Assembly: GCA_025210655.1 (NCBI GenBank)
Contig: JAOARG010000045.1
Span: 62,001 to 126,000, forward strand
From: Bacillota bacterium
GTDB taxonomy: Bacteria > Bacillota > Clostridia > Peptostreptococcales > Acidaminobacteraceae
DNA: 64,000 bases
Direction: 5' to 3'
Shown here: piece after piece, positions 8,145 through 18,015 of the stretch
Numbering within the stretch: the first letter of the stretch is position 1
Layout of the letters: each line of letters begins with the position of its first letter
Notes under the pieces: model-generated
Seen by the model: only the letters and a program-made list of their open reading frames with translations
Databases searched by the model: none
What the model was told of the DNA's origin: nothing
Translations under genes and position numbers: made by a program

Positions 8145-9259
8145 TATAATCCTCCAAATATTTCTCCAATACTTCTAAGAAGTATTTCATTTTCATTTCT
8201 AGATTTTATTGCAACCCTATAAAATTCACCATCAAGTCCAACATAATTATCACATGACCTAATAAGAATTTTTCGGTCAATTAATTCTTTTTTCAAATCT
8301 ATTCCCATTGAACAAAAACCTTGATTTATCTTAAAGAATATATAGTTTACACTAGGTTCAAATACTCTTAAACATTTTATCTGCTTCATTTTATCATACA
8401 TAAAAGCTTTTTCTATATTTAAATTTTCCTTTGACTTATTAATATACTCTTCATCATCAAGGGAACTTATAGCTGCTACTTCAGCTATCACATTTATTCT
8501 CCAAGGGGGAGAGGTTTTCTTTAATTCACCTATAACACCGCTATTACCAGAAAGAATATAACCTAATCTTAGTCCAGGCATTGCAAAGAATTTTGTCAAA
8601 GACCTTAAAATATACATATTATTATATTTTAAAAGCTCATCTATTAAGGAATGGTCAGATTCATCCATAAGAAAATCACAAAAAGCCTCATCTAGGAGTA
8701 CATTTATCTTATGCTCTCTACAATAATCAAGTATAGTAAGAATATCCTCTTTATCTGTCATTTGACCAGTCGGATTGTTTGGATTACAAAGAGCAATAAA
8801 ATCTATATCCTCTTCAATTTTTAATATATAATCCTCTAAATCTATTCTAAAACCATTCTTTTCCTTAAGAAAATAATATTTCACACTACAATCTACCCTA
8901 TCAAGAGCCATTTCATATTCCCCAAATGTTGGGGCAAGTAAAAGTGCCTTTTTAGGTTTTAAATAGCTAATAAGATTATAAATACCATCTGCTGCACCAT
9001 TGGAAAGATAAATATTTTCCTCTGTTATTTGGCACATTTCCCTATGGTAACCTACTATTTTATCCTTTAACCTCTTATAAGTATAATCAGGGTAATGTTT
9101 TATACTATCAATATTGTCGATTATTTCAGTTTTGACCTTTTCACTGATACCTAAAGGATTAATATTTGCACTAAAATCTATAATCTCATTAAGATCAGCA
9201 GAAATGTCCCTACTTATTTCATATACATTTCCTCCATGTTTATAAACCACTGTACCCAT
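8144..9259 (-). CDS. cobD: Threonine-phosphate decarboxylase CobD (PLP aminotransferase fold)
   Basis: A 371-residue PLP enzyme that makes (R)-1-amino-2-propanol O-2-phosphate, the linker of the cobalamin nucleotide loop. The N-terminal HGGNVYE and DFSANINPLG blocks are typical of CobD as opposed to HisC. NPNNPTG is at 159-165 and the PLP lysine is expected at Lys223 in LTKFFAMPGLRLGY. It lies next to cbiB, which uses its product. The start is unsure: ATG at 9259 has AAAGG directly abutting it, and a GTG at 9250 has better spacing. A HisC-like activity cannot be excluded from sequence alone, but the operon argues for CobD. Confidence 0.9.
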   Translation of the reverse strand: MGTVVYKHGGNVYEISRDISADLNEIIDFSANINPLGISEKVKTEIIDNIDSIKHYPDYTYKRLKDKIVGYHREMCQITEENIYLSNGAADGIYNLISYLKPKKALLLAPTFGEYEMALDRVDCSVKYYFLKEKNGFRIDLEDYILKIEEDIDFIALCNPNNPTGQMTDKEDILTILDYCREHKINVLLDEAFCDFLMDESDHSLIDELLKYNNMYILRSLTKFFAMPGLRLGYILSGNSGVIGELKKTSPPWRINVIAEVAAISSLDDEEYINKSKENLNIEKAFMYDKMKQIKCLRVFEPSVNYIFFKINQGFCSMGIDLKKELIDRKILIRSCDNYVGLDGEFYRVAIKSRNENEILLRSIGEIFGGL

Positions 9260-9271
9260 CCTTTCTATTTT

Positions 9272-10216
9272 TTATCTTATTAATATCCATTTTATCCATA
9301 GTGATATTAGCATTGCAGATATAGATGAAAGATATAGTATCCTATTTACTTTTATTATATCTTCAGCATCTACTTCTTTTTTATTGTCCCCTATTGTAGG
9401 CTTTTCAAAAATCTTGCCAAAATAGGGAACCCTACCTCCAAACTGAATACCAAGTGCACCGGCTACTGCTGCTTCAGACCAGGCGCTATTGGGACTAGAA
9501 TGATTACTTTTATCCCTTAATAATATTCTGTATGAACTCTTATAATCATACCCCAGTATAAATGCGACTGCAACTATCAAGAATCCTGTAATTCTTGCTG
9601 GAATATAGTTTAATAAATCATCCATTTTTGCACTGGCATATCCAAAATCATAATACTTATCATTCTTATATCCCACCATTGAATCCAAAGTACTTACACC
9701 TTTAAATAAAAATCCCAAGGGAGCACCTCCAATTATTAGAAAAAATAAGGGAGATATTACCCCATCAACGATATTTTCACTAACGGTTTCTACTGCGGCT
9801 TTTGATATATCCGAAAATGACAGACTCTCAGTATCCCTACTTACAAGATAAGAAATAAACTTCCTAGCCCCATCAATATCATTAGCTTTTATCTTCCTAT
9901 ATACCTTCATAACTTCTGTTTTCAAACTCTTTGTAGCCATTATCTGAAAAACCATAATAGTCTCCACAACAATTCCTAAAAGAGGTGAAATAATTGAACA
10001 CAATCTAAGAAAAGCATAAGGAATACTATATGATAAGACCATAACAATCCCCAATAATATGAATCCTTTTAGCTTATCATATTTTTTATTTTCAGCATTT
10101 CTAATTGATTTCTCTATAAAATTTATGAGTAAACCAATAAAACGTACTGGATGATATAACCATCTCGGATCTGCAATTAATAAATCTAATAAATATCCTA
10201 ATGTAAGAGCTAACAT
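9272..10216 (-). CDS. cbiB: Adenosylcobinamide-phosphate synthase CbiB
   Basis: A 314-residue membrane protein that attaches aminopropanol phosphate to adenosylcobyric acid. Family features are LLIADPRWLYHPVRFIG near the N-terminus, DGVISPLFF, STLDSMVGYKNDKY and the NHSSPNSAWSEAA block near residue 240, with several membrane segments. I place the start at ATG 10216 because AGGGTG is six bases upstream and the codon comes one base after the cbiP stop; a GTG nine bases earlier would start inside that ribosome site. It lies between cbiP and cobD. Confidence 0.92.
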   Translation of the reverse strand: MLALTLGYLLDLLIADPRWLYHPVRFIGLLINFIEKSIRNAENKKYDKLKGFILLGIVMVLSYSIPYAFLRLCSIISPLLGIVVETIMVFQIMATKSLKTEVMKVYRKIKANDIDGARKFISYLVSRDTESLSFSDISKAAVETVSENIVDGVISPLFFLIIGGAPLGFLFKGVSTLDSMVGYKNDKYYDFGYASAKMDDLLNYIPARITGFLIVAVAFILGYDYKSSYRILLRDKSNHSSPNSAWSEAAVAGALGIQFGGRVPYFGKIFEKPTIGDNKKEVDAEDIIKVNRILYLSSISAMLISLWIKWILIR

Positions 10217-10217
10217 C

Positions 10218-11738
10218 TTATTCACCCTTCATTATTTCATAAACTTTATCCATATCTATATTTTCCCTGATAAGTTTTGCCAACTTATCATATTCTCTTT
10301 CCTTAAAGTCTTTAAAAGATTTTACACTGGACTCTACTGAATCCATTCCTTTTCTTTCCCTGATTAAATTCAGCAAGCTCCTTGTAAATTCAAGGGAATC
10401 AAATACCCCATGCAGGTAGGTTCCAAATACATTACCTTCTTCATTTACAGCTCCATCAAGAATATCTATATTCTGACCAAGGCTGTTAGTAAATTTTAAA
10501 AATTCCTTAGCTGATTGACCATGCTTAGTTATTCCCATATGGATTTCATAACCTGATACTTTTAAACCTTCAAGTGACTTCATATTTTCACCTGCAAAAA
10601 CTACCTCCCCTTCTACTTGAGTAGTAGTCTTTTCCTTTTCAAATACCGTATCTATATCTAAGATTCCCAAACCATTTATCTCATCTACAAGACTTTCAGT
10701 TTTATATGGATCCTTTATTGTATTTCCAAGTATCTGATATCCTCCACATACTCCAAATATAACAGTACCCTTTCTACACTGCCTTATAATCTCATCTGAA
10801 AGTCCAGAATTCTTAAGGTAAATTAGGTCTTCGATAGTATTCTTAGACCCTGGTATGATAATAATATCTGGATTATCGAAAGTTTCGCCCCTCATTACAT
10901 ATCTTACATTTACATCTTCTTGTGTCTCAAAAATATTAAAATCAGTAAAATTTGATACATGGGGAAGATATAGTATTTCCACATTAATTTTACCCTCTTG
11001 ACTTACATTTTTCTTAAATCTTGAAGTAAGGGAATCTTCATCTTCAATTTGAAGATCACTATAAGGAACTACCCCAATAACAGGTACACCAGTCAAGTCC
11101 TCTAACATATCAAGACCCGATTGAAGAATTGATTTGTCTCCCCTAAACTTATTTATTACAACACCCTTGATTCTTGACCTTTCACTAGGATCTAGAAGCA
11201 TAATAGTACCGTATATAGATGCAAAAACTCCACCCTTATCAATATCACCAACAAGTATTACTGGTGAATCAGAAAGTTCTGCCATCCCCATATTTACTAT
11301 GTCCTTATCCCTAAGATTAATCTCTGCGGGGCTACCAGCCCCCTCTATAACAACAAAATCATTTTTGTCTTCTAAGGCTTTATAGGCATCTAATACCTTG
11401 TCCTTTAGTTGAACTTTAAAGTCATGGTATTCCACCGCAGACATATTTTTAAATACTTTACCCATAACAATTACCTGAGCCTTCTTATCCGTTGATGGCT
11501 TTAGAAGAACTGGATTCATTAGGACCTCAGGATCTTTTCCAGCTGCCTCAGCTTGAACAACCTGGGCTCTTCCCATTTCAAGTCCTTCTTTAGTAATGTA
11601 AGAGTTAAGTGCCATGTTTTGAGATTTGAAAGGAGCCACATTGTAACCGTCTTCCTTCAAAACCCTAAGTATTCCAGCTGTAATTATACTTTTTCCAACA
11701 TTTGATGCTGTACCTTGTACCATTAGTGATTTACCCAT
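10218..11738 (-). CDS. cbiP: Cobyric acid synthase (CbiP/CobQ)
   Basis: A 506-residue glutamine-dependent amidotransferase that amidates four side chains of adenosylcobyrinate a,c-diamide. The N-terminal dethiobiotin-synthetase-like ATPase begins [14 protein letters not shown] (about residues 9-22). The C-terminal class I glutaminase holds the nucleophile in [11 protein letters not shown] near residue 335 and a late His in [10 protein letters not shown]. Length is normal. Its ATG at 11738 follows AGGAGG and overlaps the end of cbiA by eight bases, so the two are translationally coupled. Confidence 0.95.
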   Translation of the reverse strand: MGKSLMVQGTASNVGKSIITAGILRVLKEDGYNVAPFKSQNMALNSYITKEGLEMGRAQVVQAEAAGKDPEVLMNPVLLKPSTDKKAQVIVMGKVFKNMSAVEYHDFKVQLKDKVLDAYKALEDKNDFVVIEGAGSPAEINLRDKDIVNMGMAELSDSPVILVGDIDKGGVFASIYGTIMLLDPSERSRIKGVVINKFRGDKSILQSGLDMLEDLTGVPVIGVVPYSDLQIEDEDSLTSRFKKNVSQEGKINVEILYLPHVSNFTDFNIFETQEDVNVRYVMRGETFDNPDIIIIPGSKNTIEDLIYLKNSGLSDEIIRQCRKGTVIFGVCGGYQILGNTIKDPYKTESLVDEINGLGILDIDTVFEKEKTTTQVEGEVVFAGENMKSLEGLKVSGYEIHMGITKHGQSAKEFLKFTNSLGQNIDILDGAVNEEGNVFGTYLHGVFDSLEFTRSLLNLIRERKGMDSVESSVKSFKDFKEREYDKLAKLIRENIDMDKVYEIMKGE

Positions 11739-13107
11739 TTAATTCCCTCCTGTAAGCAATGCAACTATTAATGAATTTTTCTCCAACAAAAGGAGCTGAG
11801 TAAAAGTGAACATGGGCGTATTGGGCTAGAGTATTATTTTTTATATAGCCCCCTTGCCAAGCCTTTATAACATCACCATTTCTAATCTTTTTTATTTCAT
11901 ATACATAATTGTTATAATCACTTTTTATTTCAGACCTATGAAACTCATGGGCTCTAAATCTTTGCCCTTTTTCCCCTATGATACAGTCATTTTGTATTTC
12001 AACATCCACATAGCCAAAACGCTTTAATCTTGGGGTCATTGTTACATCATTTGGAAAAATTCCAACCATATTGTAACTTTTACTTTCTAAATCCTTAAGA
12101 TTATTAGAAAGATACATAAGACCTCCACACTCAGCGTATATTGGCATCCCTTTATCTGATGCATTTCTAATAGCTTCTTTCATTTTATTATTATTTTGTA
12201 GTTCTAATGGAAAGATTTCAGGAAACCCCCCACCTATATAAATACCATCTATATTTTCAGGTAGGCTCTCATCCTCCATAGGACTAAAGTATATTATTTC
12301 AGCACCCTTTTCCTCTAAGAAATCCAAATTATCATGATAATAAAAATTAAAAGCCTTATCATATGCTACAGCTAACCTAATTTTCTTCTCTTCTAGCTCT
12401 TCCTCTTCAAATATAATACTATTTTCTTCTAAAGAATTTATTAATAAATCCAAGTCTATTGTTTCTTCAATTTGCTTTGCTATAAGGTCTAATTTCTCAT
12501 CAAGATCTTTTACCTCTACTGATGGAATAAGACCTAAATGTCTGCTTTTCAATGAAATATCTGGATTTTTTTTCATGTATCCAATGCACTTAACATCATT
12601 GAATTTCTCTATAGCATCCTTAATAATCTCATAATGATTCAGACTATTGACTTTATTTACAATGACATATTTTATATCCACATGACTGTCAAAGTTCATG
12701 TATCCTTGGACTAAGGCTCCAGCACTCATGGCCATGCCTGATGCATCAATAATCAAGACAACACTTGAATCGACTATCTTAGAAACATGGGCTGTAGAAC
12801 CTATTCCATTATTACTGCTATGACCATCAAAAAGACCCATTACACCTTCAATAACAGATATATCTTTGTCCTTAGCATTTTTATTATAAAGATATTTTAC
12901 CTTTTCTTCTTCCAGCATCCATGAATCAAGATTTCTGCATTTATTACCTGTAACATAAGTATGAAAAGCCGGATCTATGTAATCCGGACCAACTTTAAAT
13001 GGTTGAACACTATATCCTCTTTTTACCAAAGCCTTCATTATACCCATAGATATTGTTGTTTTTCCTGCTCCAGAATGACTTGCCCCAAGTACAAACTTTT
13101 TTGACAT
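11731..13107 (-). CDS. cbiA: Cobyrinate a,c-diamide synthase (CbiA/CobB)
   Basis: A 458-residue enzyme that amidates the a and c acetate groups of cobyrinate (or hydrogenobyrinate). The P-loop-like [15 protein letters not shown] is at residues 8-22, [11 protein letters not shown] follows near residue 85, and the C-terminal glutaminase has [10 protein letters not shown] with the catalytic Cys near 327. ATG at 13107 follows AAGGAG. It lies between cobC and cbiP. None of the earlier corrin-ring genes is in this window, so this cell either makes the ring from a locus elsewhere or salvages corrinoids. Confidence 0.94.
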   Translation of the reverse strand: MSKKFVLGASHSGAGKTTISMGIMKALVKRGYSVQPFKVGPDYIDPAFHTYVTGNKCRNLDSWMLEEEKVKYLYNKNAKDKDISVIEGVMGLFDGHSSNNGIGSTAHVSKIVDSSVVLIIDASGMAMSAGALVQGYMNFDSHVDIKYVIVNKVNSLNHYEIIKDAIEKFNDVKCIGYMKKNPDISLKSRHLGLIPSVEVKDLDEKLDLIAKQIEETIDLDLLINSLEENSIIFEEEELEEKKIRLAVAYDKAFNFYYHDNLDFLEEKGAEIIYFSPMEDESLPENIDGIYIGGGFPEIFPLELQNNNKMKEAIRNASDKGMPIYAECGGLMYLSNNLKDLESKSYNMVGIFPNDVTMTPRLKRFGYVDVEIQNDCIIGEKGQRFRAHEFHRSEIKSDYNNYVYEIKKIRNGDVIKAWQGGYIKNNTLAQYAHVHFYSAPFVGEKFINSCIAYRRELNG

Positions 13108-13134
13108 ATTAAGACTCCTTTTGCGAATTTTATC

Positions 13135-13716
13135 TTATAAAGAATTTAAACTCTTCAAATAACTAAAACCATCCCTATGTTCAATTACATTCATTTTACA
13201 ATTTTCTACTTCAAATTTCCAACACCCATTGTTGTTACCATACATAAAATGAGAAAGAATTGATCTGATTACACCTCCATGGGTAAAAATCAAAACCCTT
13301 TTATAATCAGATTCCAAAATACTTTTCATTTCATCCATCACCCTATCATAAAGGTCTAGAGAACTTTCACCCCCTGGAAAAACATACTTGTCCCCCAGTT
13401 CAATCCATTTCTCAACTTCCTCAGGATATTTTAAAAGAATTTCATCATAGGTCATGTTTTCGAATTTTCCAAAATTTATTTCCCTAAGTTTCTTCTTCAT
13501 AATAATATTTTTTTCTCCCATAACCCTATATGCAGTATCTATACTTCTTTTTAAATCACTTGAAAAAACAGCATCAAATTCAACTAGCTCAAGACTTGAT
13601 TTTAACTTTTCACACTGATAATAAGCTTTTTCAGTTAAATCAACATCAGTCCATCCAACATACTTCTTTGTATAATTCCCTGTAGATTCCCCATGTCTAA
13701 TTAAATAAATTTCCAT
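13135..13716 (-). CDS. cobC: Histidine phosphatase, probable alpha-ribazole phosphatase CobC
   Basis: A 193-residue member of the phosphoglycerate-mutase-like histidine phosphatase family. The phosphorylated histidine is in LIRHGEST (residues 5-12) and the second catalytic His in FTHGGVIRS near 145. The family is broad, but its place between cobS and cbiA points to removal of the 5'-phosphate of alpha-ribazole phosphate or adenosylcobalamin phosphate. ATG at 13716 follows AGGTGG, one base after the cobS stop. Confidence 0.88.
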   Translation of the reverse strand: MEIYLIRHGESTGNYTKKYVGWTDVDLTEKAYYQCEKLKSSLELVEFDAVFSSDLKRSIDTAYRVMGEKNIIMKKKLREINFGKFENMTYDEILLKYPEEVEKWIELGDKYVFPGGESSLDLYDRVMDEMKSILESDYKRVLIFTHGGVIRSILSHFMYGNNNGCWKFEVENCKMNVIEHRDGFSYLKSLNSL

Positions 13717-13717
13717 A

Positions 13718-14449
13718 TTACCACCTTATAGCCACAATTAGCAAATAAATAATTTCAGTAATCTCACATAGTGCTCCCAATGTGTCCCCTGTCATACCAT
13801 CAATATATTTTTTACAATGACTTATATAAATAAATGGAATAAATAATAGTATCAATAATTCTGGTAAATACATAGCTGAAATAAAAACCGCAAATATAAG
13901 AATGGCAAAATTAATGAATATATCCAAATTACTAGTACTTCCGATAAAAAAAGCACCCATTCCATTATTGCGAGCATATCTACTAAACCTTGCCGCAAGT
14001 GCTATAGACAGCCGTCCAAACACAGGCATAAGTATCAGAAATTTCATGTCAGTCACTTGTATTATTGAGTAAATCAAAATAAATTTGATAAGTATATCAA
14101 ATATTAAAACAAGAACTCCATTTGTTCCAACTCTTGAATCCTTCATAATCTCAAGAATCCTATCCTTATCCCTATAGGAATAAAGCCCATCAAAAGTATC
14201 TGCAATTCCATCTAAATGTATACCCCCTGTAATAATTACAGAAAAAATTAATATTACAAGAGATATAATCATATAATTTGTGGTCAATATATTTAAAATA
14301 TTTCCTAAGGCATAGTATAAAAGTCCAAGTATCAAACCTACCAAAGAAAAGTACTTACTTCCTTTTTTAAAATCCTTCTCATCCACATCTAAATTCACCT
14401 TAATCGGTAGTCTTGTTAAAAATTGTATCATCAATATTAAGCGTTTCAA
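13718..14449 (-). CDS. cobS: Adenosylcobinamide-GDP ribazoletransferase CobS
   Basis: A 243-residue membrane enzyme that joins alpha-ribazole (phosphate) to adenosylcobinamide-GDP, the last assembly step of cobalamin. The acidic signature GGIHLDGIADTFDGLYSY near residues 76-93 is the CobS active site, and hydrophobic segments fill the rest. I start at TTG 14449, giving MKRLILMIQFLTRLPIK as in other CobS proteins, with GGGGTGG five bases upstream. A GTG nine bases earlier overlaps that ribosome site. Confidence 0.93.
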   Translation of the reverse strand: MKRLILMIQFLTRLPIKVNLDVDEKDFKKGSKYFSLVGLILGLLYYALGNILNILTTNYMIISLVILIFSVIITGGIHLDGIADTFDGLYSYRDKDRILEIMKDSRVGTNGVLVLIFDILIKFILIYSIIQVTDMKFLILMPVFGRLSIALAARFSRYARNNGMGAFFIGSTSNLDIFINFAILIFAVFISAMYLPELLILLFIPFIYISHCKKYIDGMTGDTLGALCEITEIIYLLIVAIRW

Positions 14450-14464
14450 ATCAGCCACCCCATA

Positions 14465-15025
14465 CTATTTTAATTTTAACGGTATACCACTAATGCATAC
14501 ATAAGCTTCATCACTTTCTTTTGCAAGAAGCTGATTGACTTTGCCTGCAATATCCCTAAATATTCTGGAAAGCCTATTTTCAGGAACAATCCCCATACCA
14601 AGTTCATTACTTATAATAATAAAGGTAGCTGGGTATTTTCTTATCTCAGAAATCATATTTTTAAACATTGTAAGAATACTTTCCTGAAATTCATCTATAT
14701 AATTTCTATCTATTTTCTCCCAATCAATACTTAGGTCTTTAAACATCATATTTGTTATAAGCACTGTCACACAGTCAAGAATAACCCCATCACTAGCTAA
14801 CATAACATCACTTATTGAACTATCTATATCATGGTTTATCTCATATGTTTTCCAATCACTTGGTCTACTATCTACATGTTTTTTTATTCGATCCCTCATT
14901 CCTTCATCAAAGGGAATCGATGTAGCTATATAGGACTTCTCACCATTTATCTTAGACAAAAGATCTTCACCAAAAGAACTTTTGCCACTTCTTGCACCAC
15001 CAGATATAAATACTATTTTGGACAA
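14465..15025 (-). CDS. cobU: Adenosylcobinamide kinase / guanylyltransferase CobU
   Basis: A 186-residue bifunctional enzyme that phosphorylates adenosylcobinamide and then adds GMP. The P-loop GGARSGKSSFGE lies near residues 7-18, and the motif SNELGMGIVPENRLSR, typical of the family, is near 130-145. I start at TTG 15025 because AGGAGGAG is at 15031-15038; an upstream in-frame TTG at 15043 lies in the U-tract of a terminator. It is the first gene of the cobalamin run, and that terminator stands immediately before its ribosome site, so expression must come by readthrough. No cobT is next to it. Confidence 0.93.
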   Translation of the reverse strand: MSKIVFISGGARSGKSSFGEDLLSKINGEKSYIATSIPFDEGMRDRIKKHVDSRPSDWKTYEINHDIDSSISDVMLASDGVILDCVTVLITNMMFKDLSIDWEKIDRNYIDEFQESILTMFKNMISEIRKYPATFIIISNELGMGIVPENRLSRIFRDIAGKVNQLLAKESDEAYVCISGIPLKLK

Positions 15026-15041
15026 GTTATCTCCTCCTATC

Positions 15042-15067
15042 AAAAAAGAGGGGCATCCCCCCTCTTT
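15042..15067 (-). terminator. Terminator hairpin abutting the cobU ribosome site
   Basis: On the minus strand AAAGAGGGG and CCCCTCTTT form a nine-base-pair stem with a five-base loop, followed by T residues. The U-tract ends about four bases before AGGAGGAG of cobU. It may simply end the DUF2225 transcript, but its position leaves no room for a promoter for cobU, so it could also be an attenuator. Confidence 0.7.
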
Positions 15068-15160
15068 AGTAGTTAGTGGTTGGTAGATAGTTGGTAGTCA
15101 ATAGTTGGAATGCTTTTAAGCATTTCAACTATCTAACTACTACCTACTAACGACTAACTA
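15068..15160. repeat. Small palindromic element B with heptad arms
   Basis: The left arm 15070-15104 is made of 7-mers TAGTTAG TGGTTGG TAGATAG TTGGTAG TCAATAG. The right arm from 15125 is roughly its reverse complement (CTAACTACTACCTACTAA and neighbours). A short hairpin, AATGCTT/AAGCATT, sits at the centre at 15109-15124. It is the simplest member of the family described for element A and runs into the stop codon of the DUF2225 gene. Confidence 0.7.
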
Positions 15161-15835
15161 CTTACTTAATGTATATTCCCTTTTTGCTTCACTCCACTGG
15201 TCCCTAGCTTTTAATTCTATATGCCTTTTCTTTTTAATATCTTTATGTTCAAGGGTCTTTGAGAACCATTTTATGGCGTCATTATAATAACCTAATCTTC
15301 TATTTATTTCACCTAATGAAAAAAGAATTTGTATTTCATTATCTGGATTATCATCTAAATATTCTTCATTGTAAGCCTTCTCATAATATACTTTTGCAAG
15401 ACTTAAATATCTTAACTCCTCATCACTATTTTTATCTCTATAAAGCCAAGCAAGTCTAAGGGATATTAGTCCCATCATAGAGAATTTCAGACTAGATGCT
15501 TGTCCAGAAACAAGGGCTAATTTATAAGTTTCTATAGCAATATCTGTATCCCTAACATCTCCAAAACTTCTCTTTATCCAGTTGCTTCTTATTTTCATTC
15601 TTACATTTGTTATACTTGATTTTTCTATATTATTGAATTCACTTTCCAGGGATGAGTATCCACAATTTGGACACACACACACCATATAATGAAGGGGATT
15701 TTCCCCAGAGTAATTAGGTTTAAAATCACTTTCTCTGCTTTCTAATCTTATTGCACTTCTACGTACTTTTTTTGTAGAGAATACATGGTCGCAAACCGGA
15801 CATGCATACTCTCTATCATATAAATCTGTAATCAA
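15158..15835 (-). CDS. DUF2225 family protein with zinc-ribbon-like cysteines and TPR-like tail
   Basis: A 225-residue soluble protein of the DUF2225 family, of unknown function. The N-terminus carries paired cysteines CPVC (near residue 12) and CVCPNC (near 53), which probably bind zinc. The rest is helical, with TPR-like patterns such as AKVYYEKAYNEEYLDDNPDN and SLGEINRRLGYYNDAIKWF. The start is TTG at 15835 behind GTAGGGA. It lies upstream of cobU but is separated from it by element B and a terminator. No link to cobalamin is apparent. Confidence 0.8.
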   Translation of the reverse strand: MITDLYDREYACPVCDHVFSTKKVRRSAIRLESRESDFKPNYSGENPLHYMVCVCPNCGYSSLESEFNNIEKSSITNVRMKIRSNWIKRSFGDVRDTDIAIETYKLALVSGQASSLKFSMMGLISLRLAWLYRDKNSDEELRYLSLAKVYYEKAYNEEYLDDNPDNEIQILFSLGEINRRLGYYNDAIKWFSKTLEHKDIKKKRHIELKARDQWSEAKREYTLSK

Positions 15836-15964
15836 AATATCCCTACGCTCCTATCTCATAAGCCACTATAAATATTTCTATTCTCTTACTTATCACTATA
15901 ATACTTTCATATATTAATAATTAAAAAATATATTATAGTAATAAATAATTTTTTTATGCAGCTA

Positions 15965-18001
15965 CTATCTCCAGCCAATTTCTATTACGTCACCATTTTT
16001 TAGTGCATCAGTGTAATTTGCTCTATTTCCGTTTAGTTTCAATTCAAGTATACCATTTGACTTACTTCTATCAAAATCAATATAATTGAAAATATCAACG
16101 AAAATCATTTTTTCCTGAGACTTAACATCAATCACGTCTCCATTAACTACAACTTGGTACACATAGGACTCCATTACTAGGTCTTCTACTATATCCATTT
16201 CTACATCGATTGAATCATTCTCCCTATTACTCCTGACAGTTTCTTTGGCTACAACAGTTTCAATAATATCTCCATGATTTAATTCATAATCCATAGTTTT
16301 ATATTCACCATTTACTTTAAAGGTCATATAGTCAGTTTCAATCTGGTATAATTCAATAAGCTGATGGAGATTTTCTATCTTATCAATAAAAATTTTATCT
16401 CCCATATCAATATCGTAATCAAAATCTACCATTTCATCGTTAACCCTAATATCCTTGATAAGATCAACATCAGTTCCATTAAGACTTACTTTATTATTTT
16501 TCCTTACAACATCCTTTAGAACCGCTTTACCTGCTTTTCCCGGCATAGCTTGTTCTATATATATGGAATCTTTGTTTTTAAGTTTAGTATTTAAATTAGC
16601 TAAAACACCATTCACATATATTTGAGCAGCTTCCCCATATTCTCCGTAAACAGATTGCTTTTCTTCGTTTATATAAAATTCAAGTGCCTGCCCCCTACAA
16701 GAAATAAGATTTCTTGCATTATAACCAACTAAGACAAGGGCATCTGAAACATATAACTCCTTAGAATTAAATAATCTAATCGGCTTTTCATTCACTAATA
16801 TCTGTAGAAAATCACTTTCCCTATTTTTTAGTGCTGTAAAGCCAATACCCACTGGTGTAATATACTCAGGACCATCTAGGGGAACTGTATCAAACTCAAT
16901 GTTTTTCAAATCCCTGGTACTTTTCATTACAACCCTCTCACTAGGTAGCTCTAAATACTCAGATAATTTATCTGTAAAACCTGGTATCTGGGATCCCCCA
17001 CCTATACAAAATACAGCACTTGGTGCTCTACCATTAAACTCGATTATTGTATCAGAAATACTCTTACAAAGCTTAGATATAGTCTCATCAATCCTAGATA
17101 CAACTTCTTCAGATGGGATATTGTGCTGAATCCCAACAATATCACAAAAATCCACCGTATCATTTGCAGATAAATTCACCTTCATGTTTTCTGCTGTATC
17201 AAAATCAAGCAAGTACTCCCTAGATAGATTTTCTGTAATCATATCCCCTGCTTTGGATACCATTCCATAGGAAACAACAGTACCATCCTTTGTTAGGGCA
17301 ATATCGGAAGTTCCTGCACCAACATCTACTAATGCAAGATTTAAAAGTCTTAAATTTTCAGGAATAGCAATATTTATAGCGGCTATAGGCTCTAAAGTAA
17401 GATTTATTACTTCCAGACCTACCCTATCCATAACAGTATATAGACTATCTACAACTATATGGGGAAGGAATGTCGCAATTACGTCTATTCCTAATTGATT
17501 ACCCCTATGGCCCATAGGAGTAGTAATAACAGAACTATCAAGATAATAATTACTTACCGTATATCCAACACAGTAATATCTTGAATCAGAAAAATCTAAT
17601 TTCTTCTCCAATTCTTTTTGAGCCAATTGAATAGCTTCCATCTCAATTTGGTCAATTATATCTTTATCTATAGTTTTTGTATAATCAAGATTTCTTTCAA
17701 CAGAAACCATTTGAGTTTTAAGTGCTCTACCAGCTGCAGCAATTGATACTTGATCCAATAAATATCCAGATTTTTCTTCAAGTTGTATTTTAACTTTTTC
17801 TACAACCTTAACTACTTTCTCGATATCATGAATTTGTCCGTCAAACATAGCCCTTGAAGGATGCTCCATTATTTCATAATGGGTAACCCTATATTTTTCT
17901 TCATCCTGCTGTCCAATTACACCTACAACAGTTCTGGTCCCGATATCAAGGGAAAAAATTCTGTCGTTAGGCATTTTTATTTTTTCATTACTTTTTTCCA
18001 T
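15965..18001 (-). CDS. FtsA-like actin-fold cell division/shape protein with long C-terminal extension
   Basis: A 678-residue protein. Residues about 15-400 form an FtsA/PilM actin-type ATPase with SLDIGTRTVVGVIG (phosphate 1), VDVGAGTSDIAL (phosphate 2) and CIGGGSQIPGF (adenosine motif). The C-terminal 280 residues are unusual for FtsA: I see repeated beta-grasp-like units with patterns such as VNGEYKTMDYELNHGDIIE and LKNGDVIEIGWR. The family occurs in Clostridia next to nth; its role in division or cell shape is inferred. I start at ATG 18001 behind GGGAGGG, just past the nth stop; the upstream ATG at 18019 lacks a site and overlaps nth. Confidence 0.82.
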   Translation of the reverse strand: MEKSNEKIKMPNDRIFSLDIGTRTVVGVIGQQDEEKYRVTHYEIMEHPSRAMFDGQIHDIEKVVKVVEKVKIQLEEKSGYLLDQVSIAAAGRALKTQMVSVERNLDYTKTIDKDIIDQIEMEAIQLAQKELEKKLDFSDSRYYCVGYTVSNYYLDSSVITTPMGHRGNQLGIDVIATFLPHIVVDSLYTVMDRVGLEVINLTLEPIAAINIAIPENLRLLNLALVDVGAGTSDIALTKDGTVVSYGMVSKAGDMITENLSREYLLDFDTAENMKVNLSANDTVDFCDIVGIQHNIPSEEVVSRIDETISKLCKSISDTIIEFNGRAPSAVFCIGGGSQIPGFTDKLSEYLELPSERVVMKSTRDLKNIEFDTVPLDGPEYITPVGIGFTALKNRESDFLQILVNEKPIRLFNSKELYVSDALVLVGYNARNLISCRGQALEFYINEEKQSVYGEYGEAAQIYVNGVLANLNTKLKNKDSIYIEQAMPGKAGKAVLKDVVRKNNKVSLNGTDVDLIKDIRVNDEMVDFDYDIDMGDKIFIDKIENLHQLIELYQIETDYMTFKVNGEYKTMDYELNHGDIIETVVAKETVRSNRENDSIDVEMDIVEDLVMESYVYQVVVNGDVIDVKSQEKMIFVDIFNYIDFDRSKSNGILELKLNGNRANYTDALKNGDVIEIGWR

Positions 18002-18015
18002 TTTACCCTCCCAGA

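Noticed and set aside
15042..15160. A cobalamin riboswitch before cobU
   Set aside because: The region is fully taken by element B and a terminator; no B12-box-like conserved core is present.
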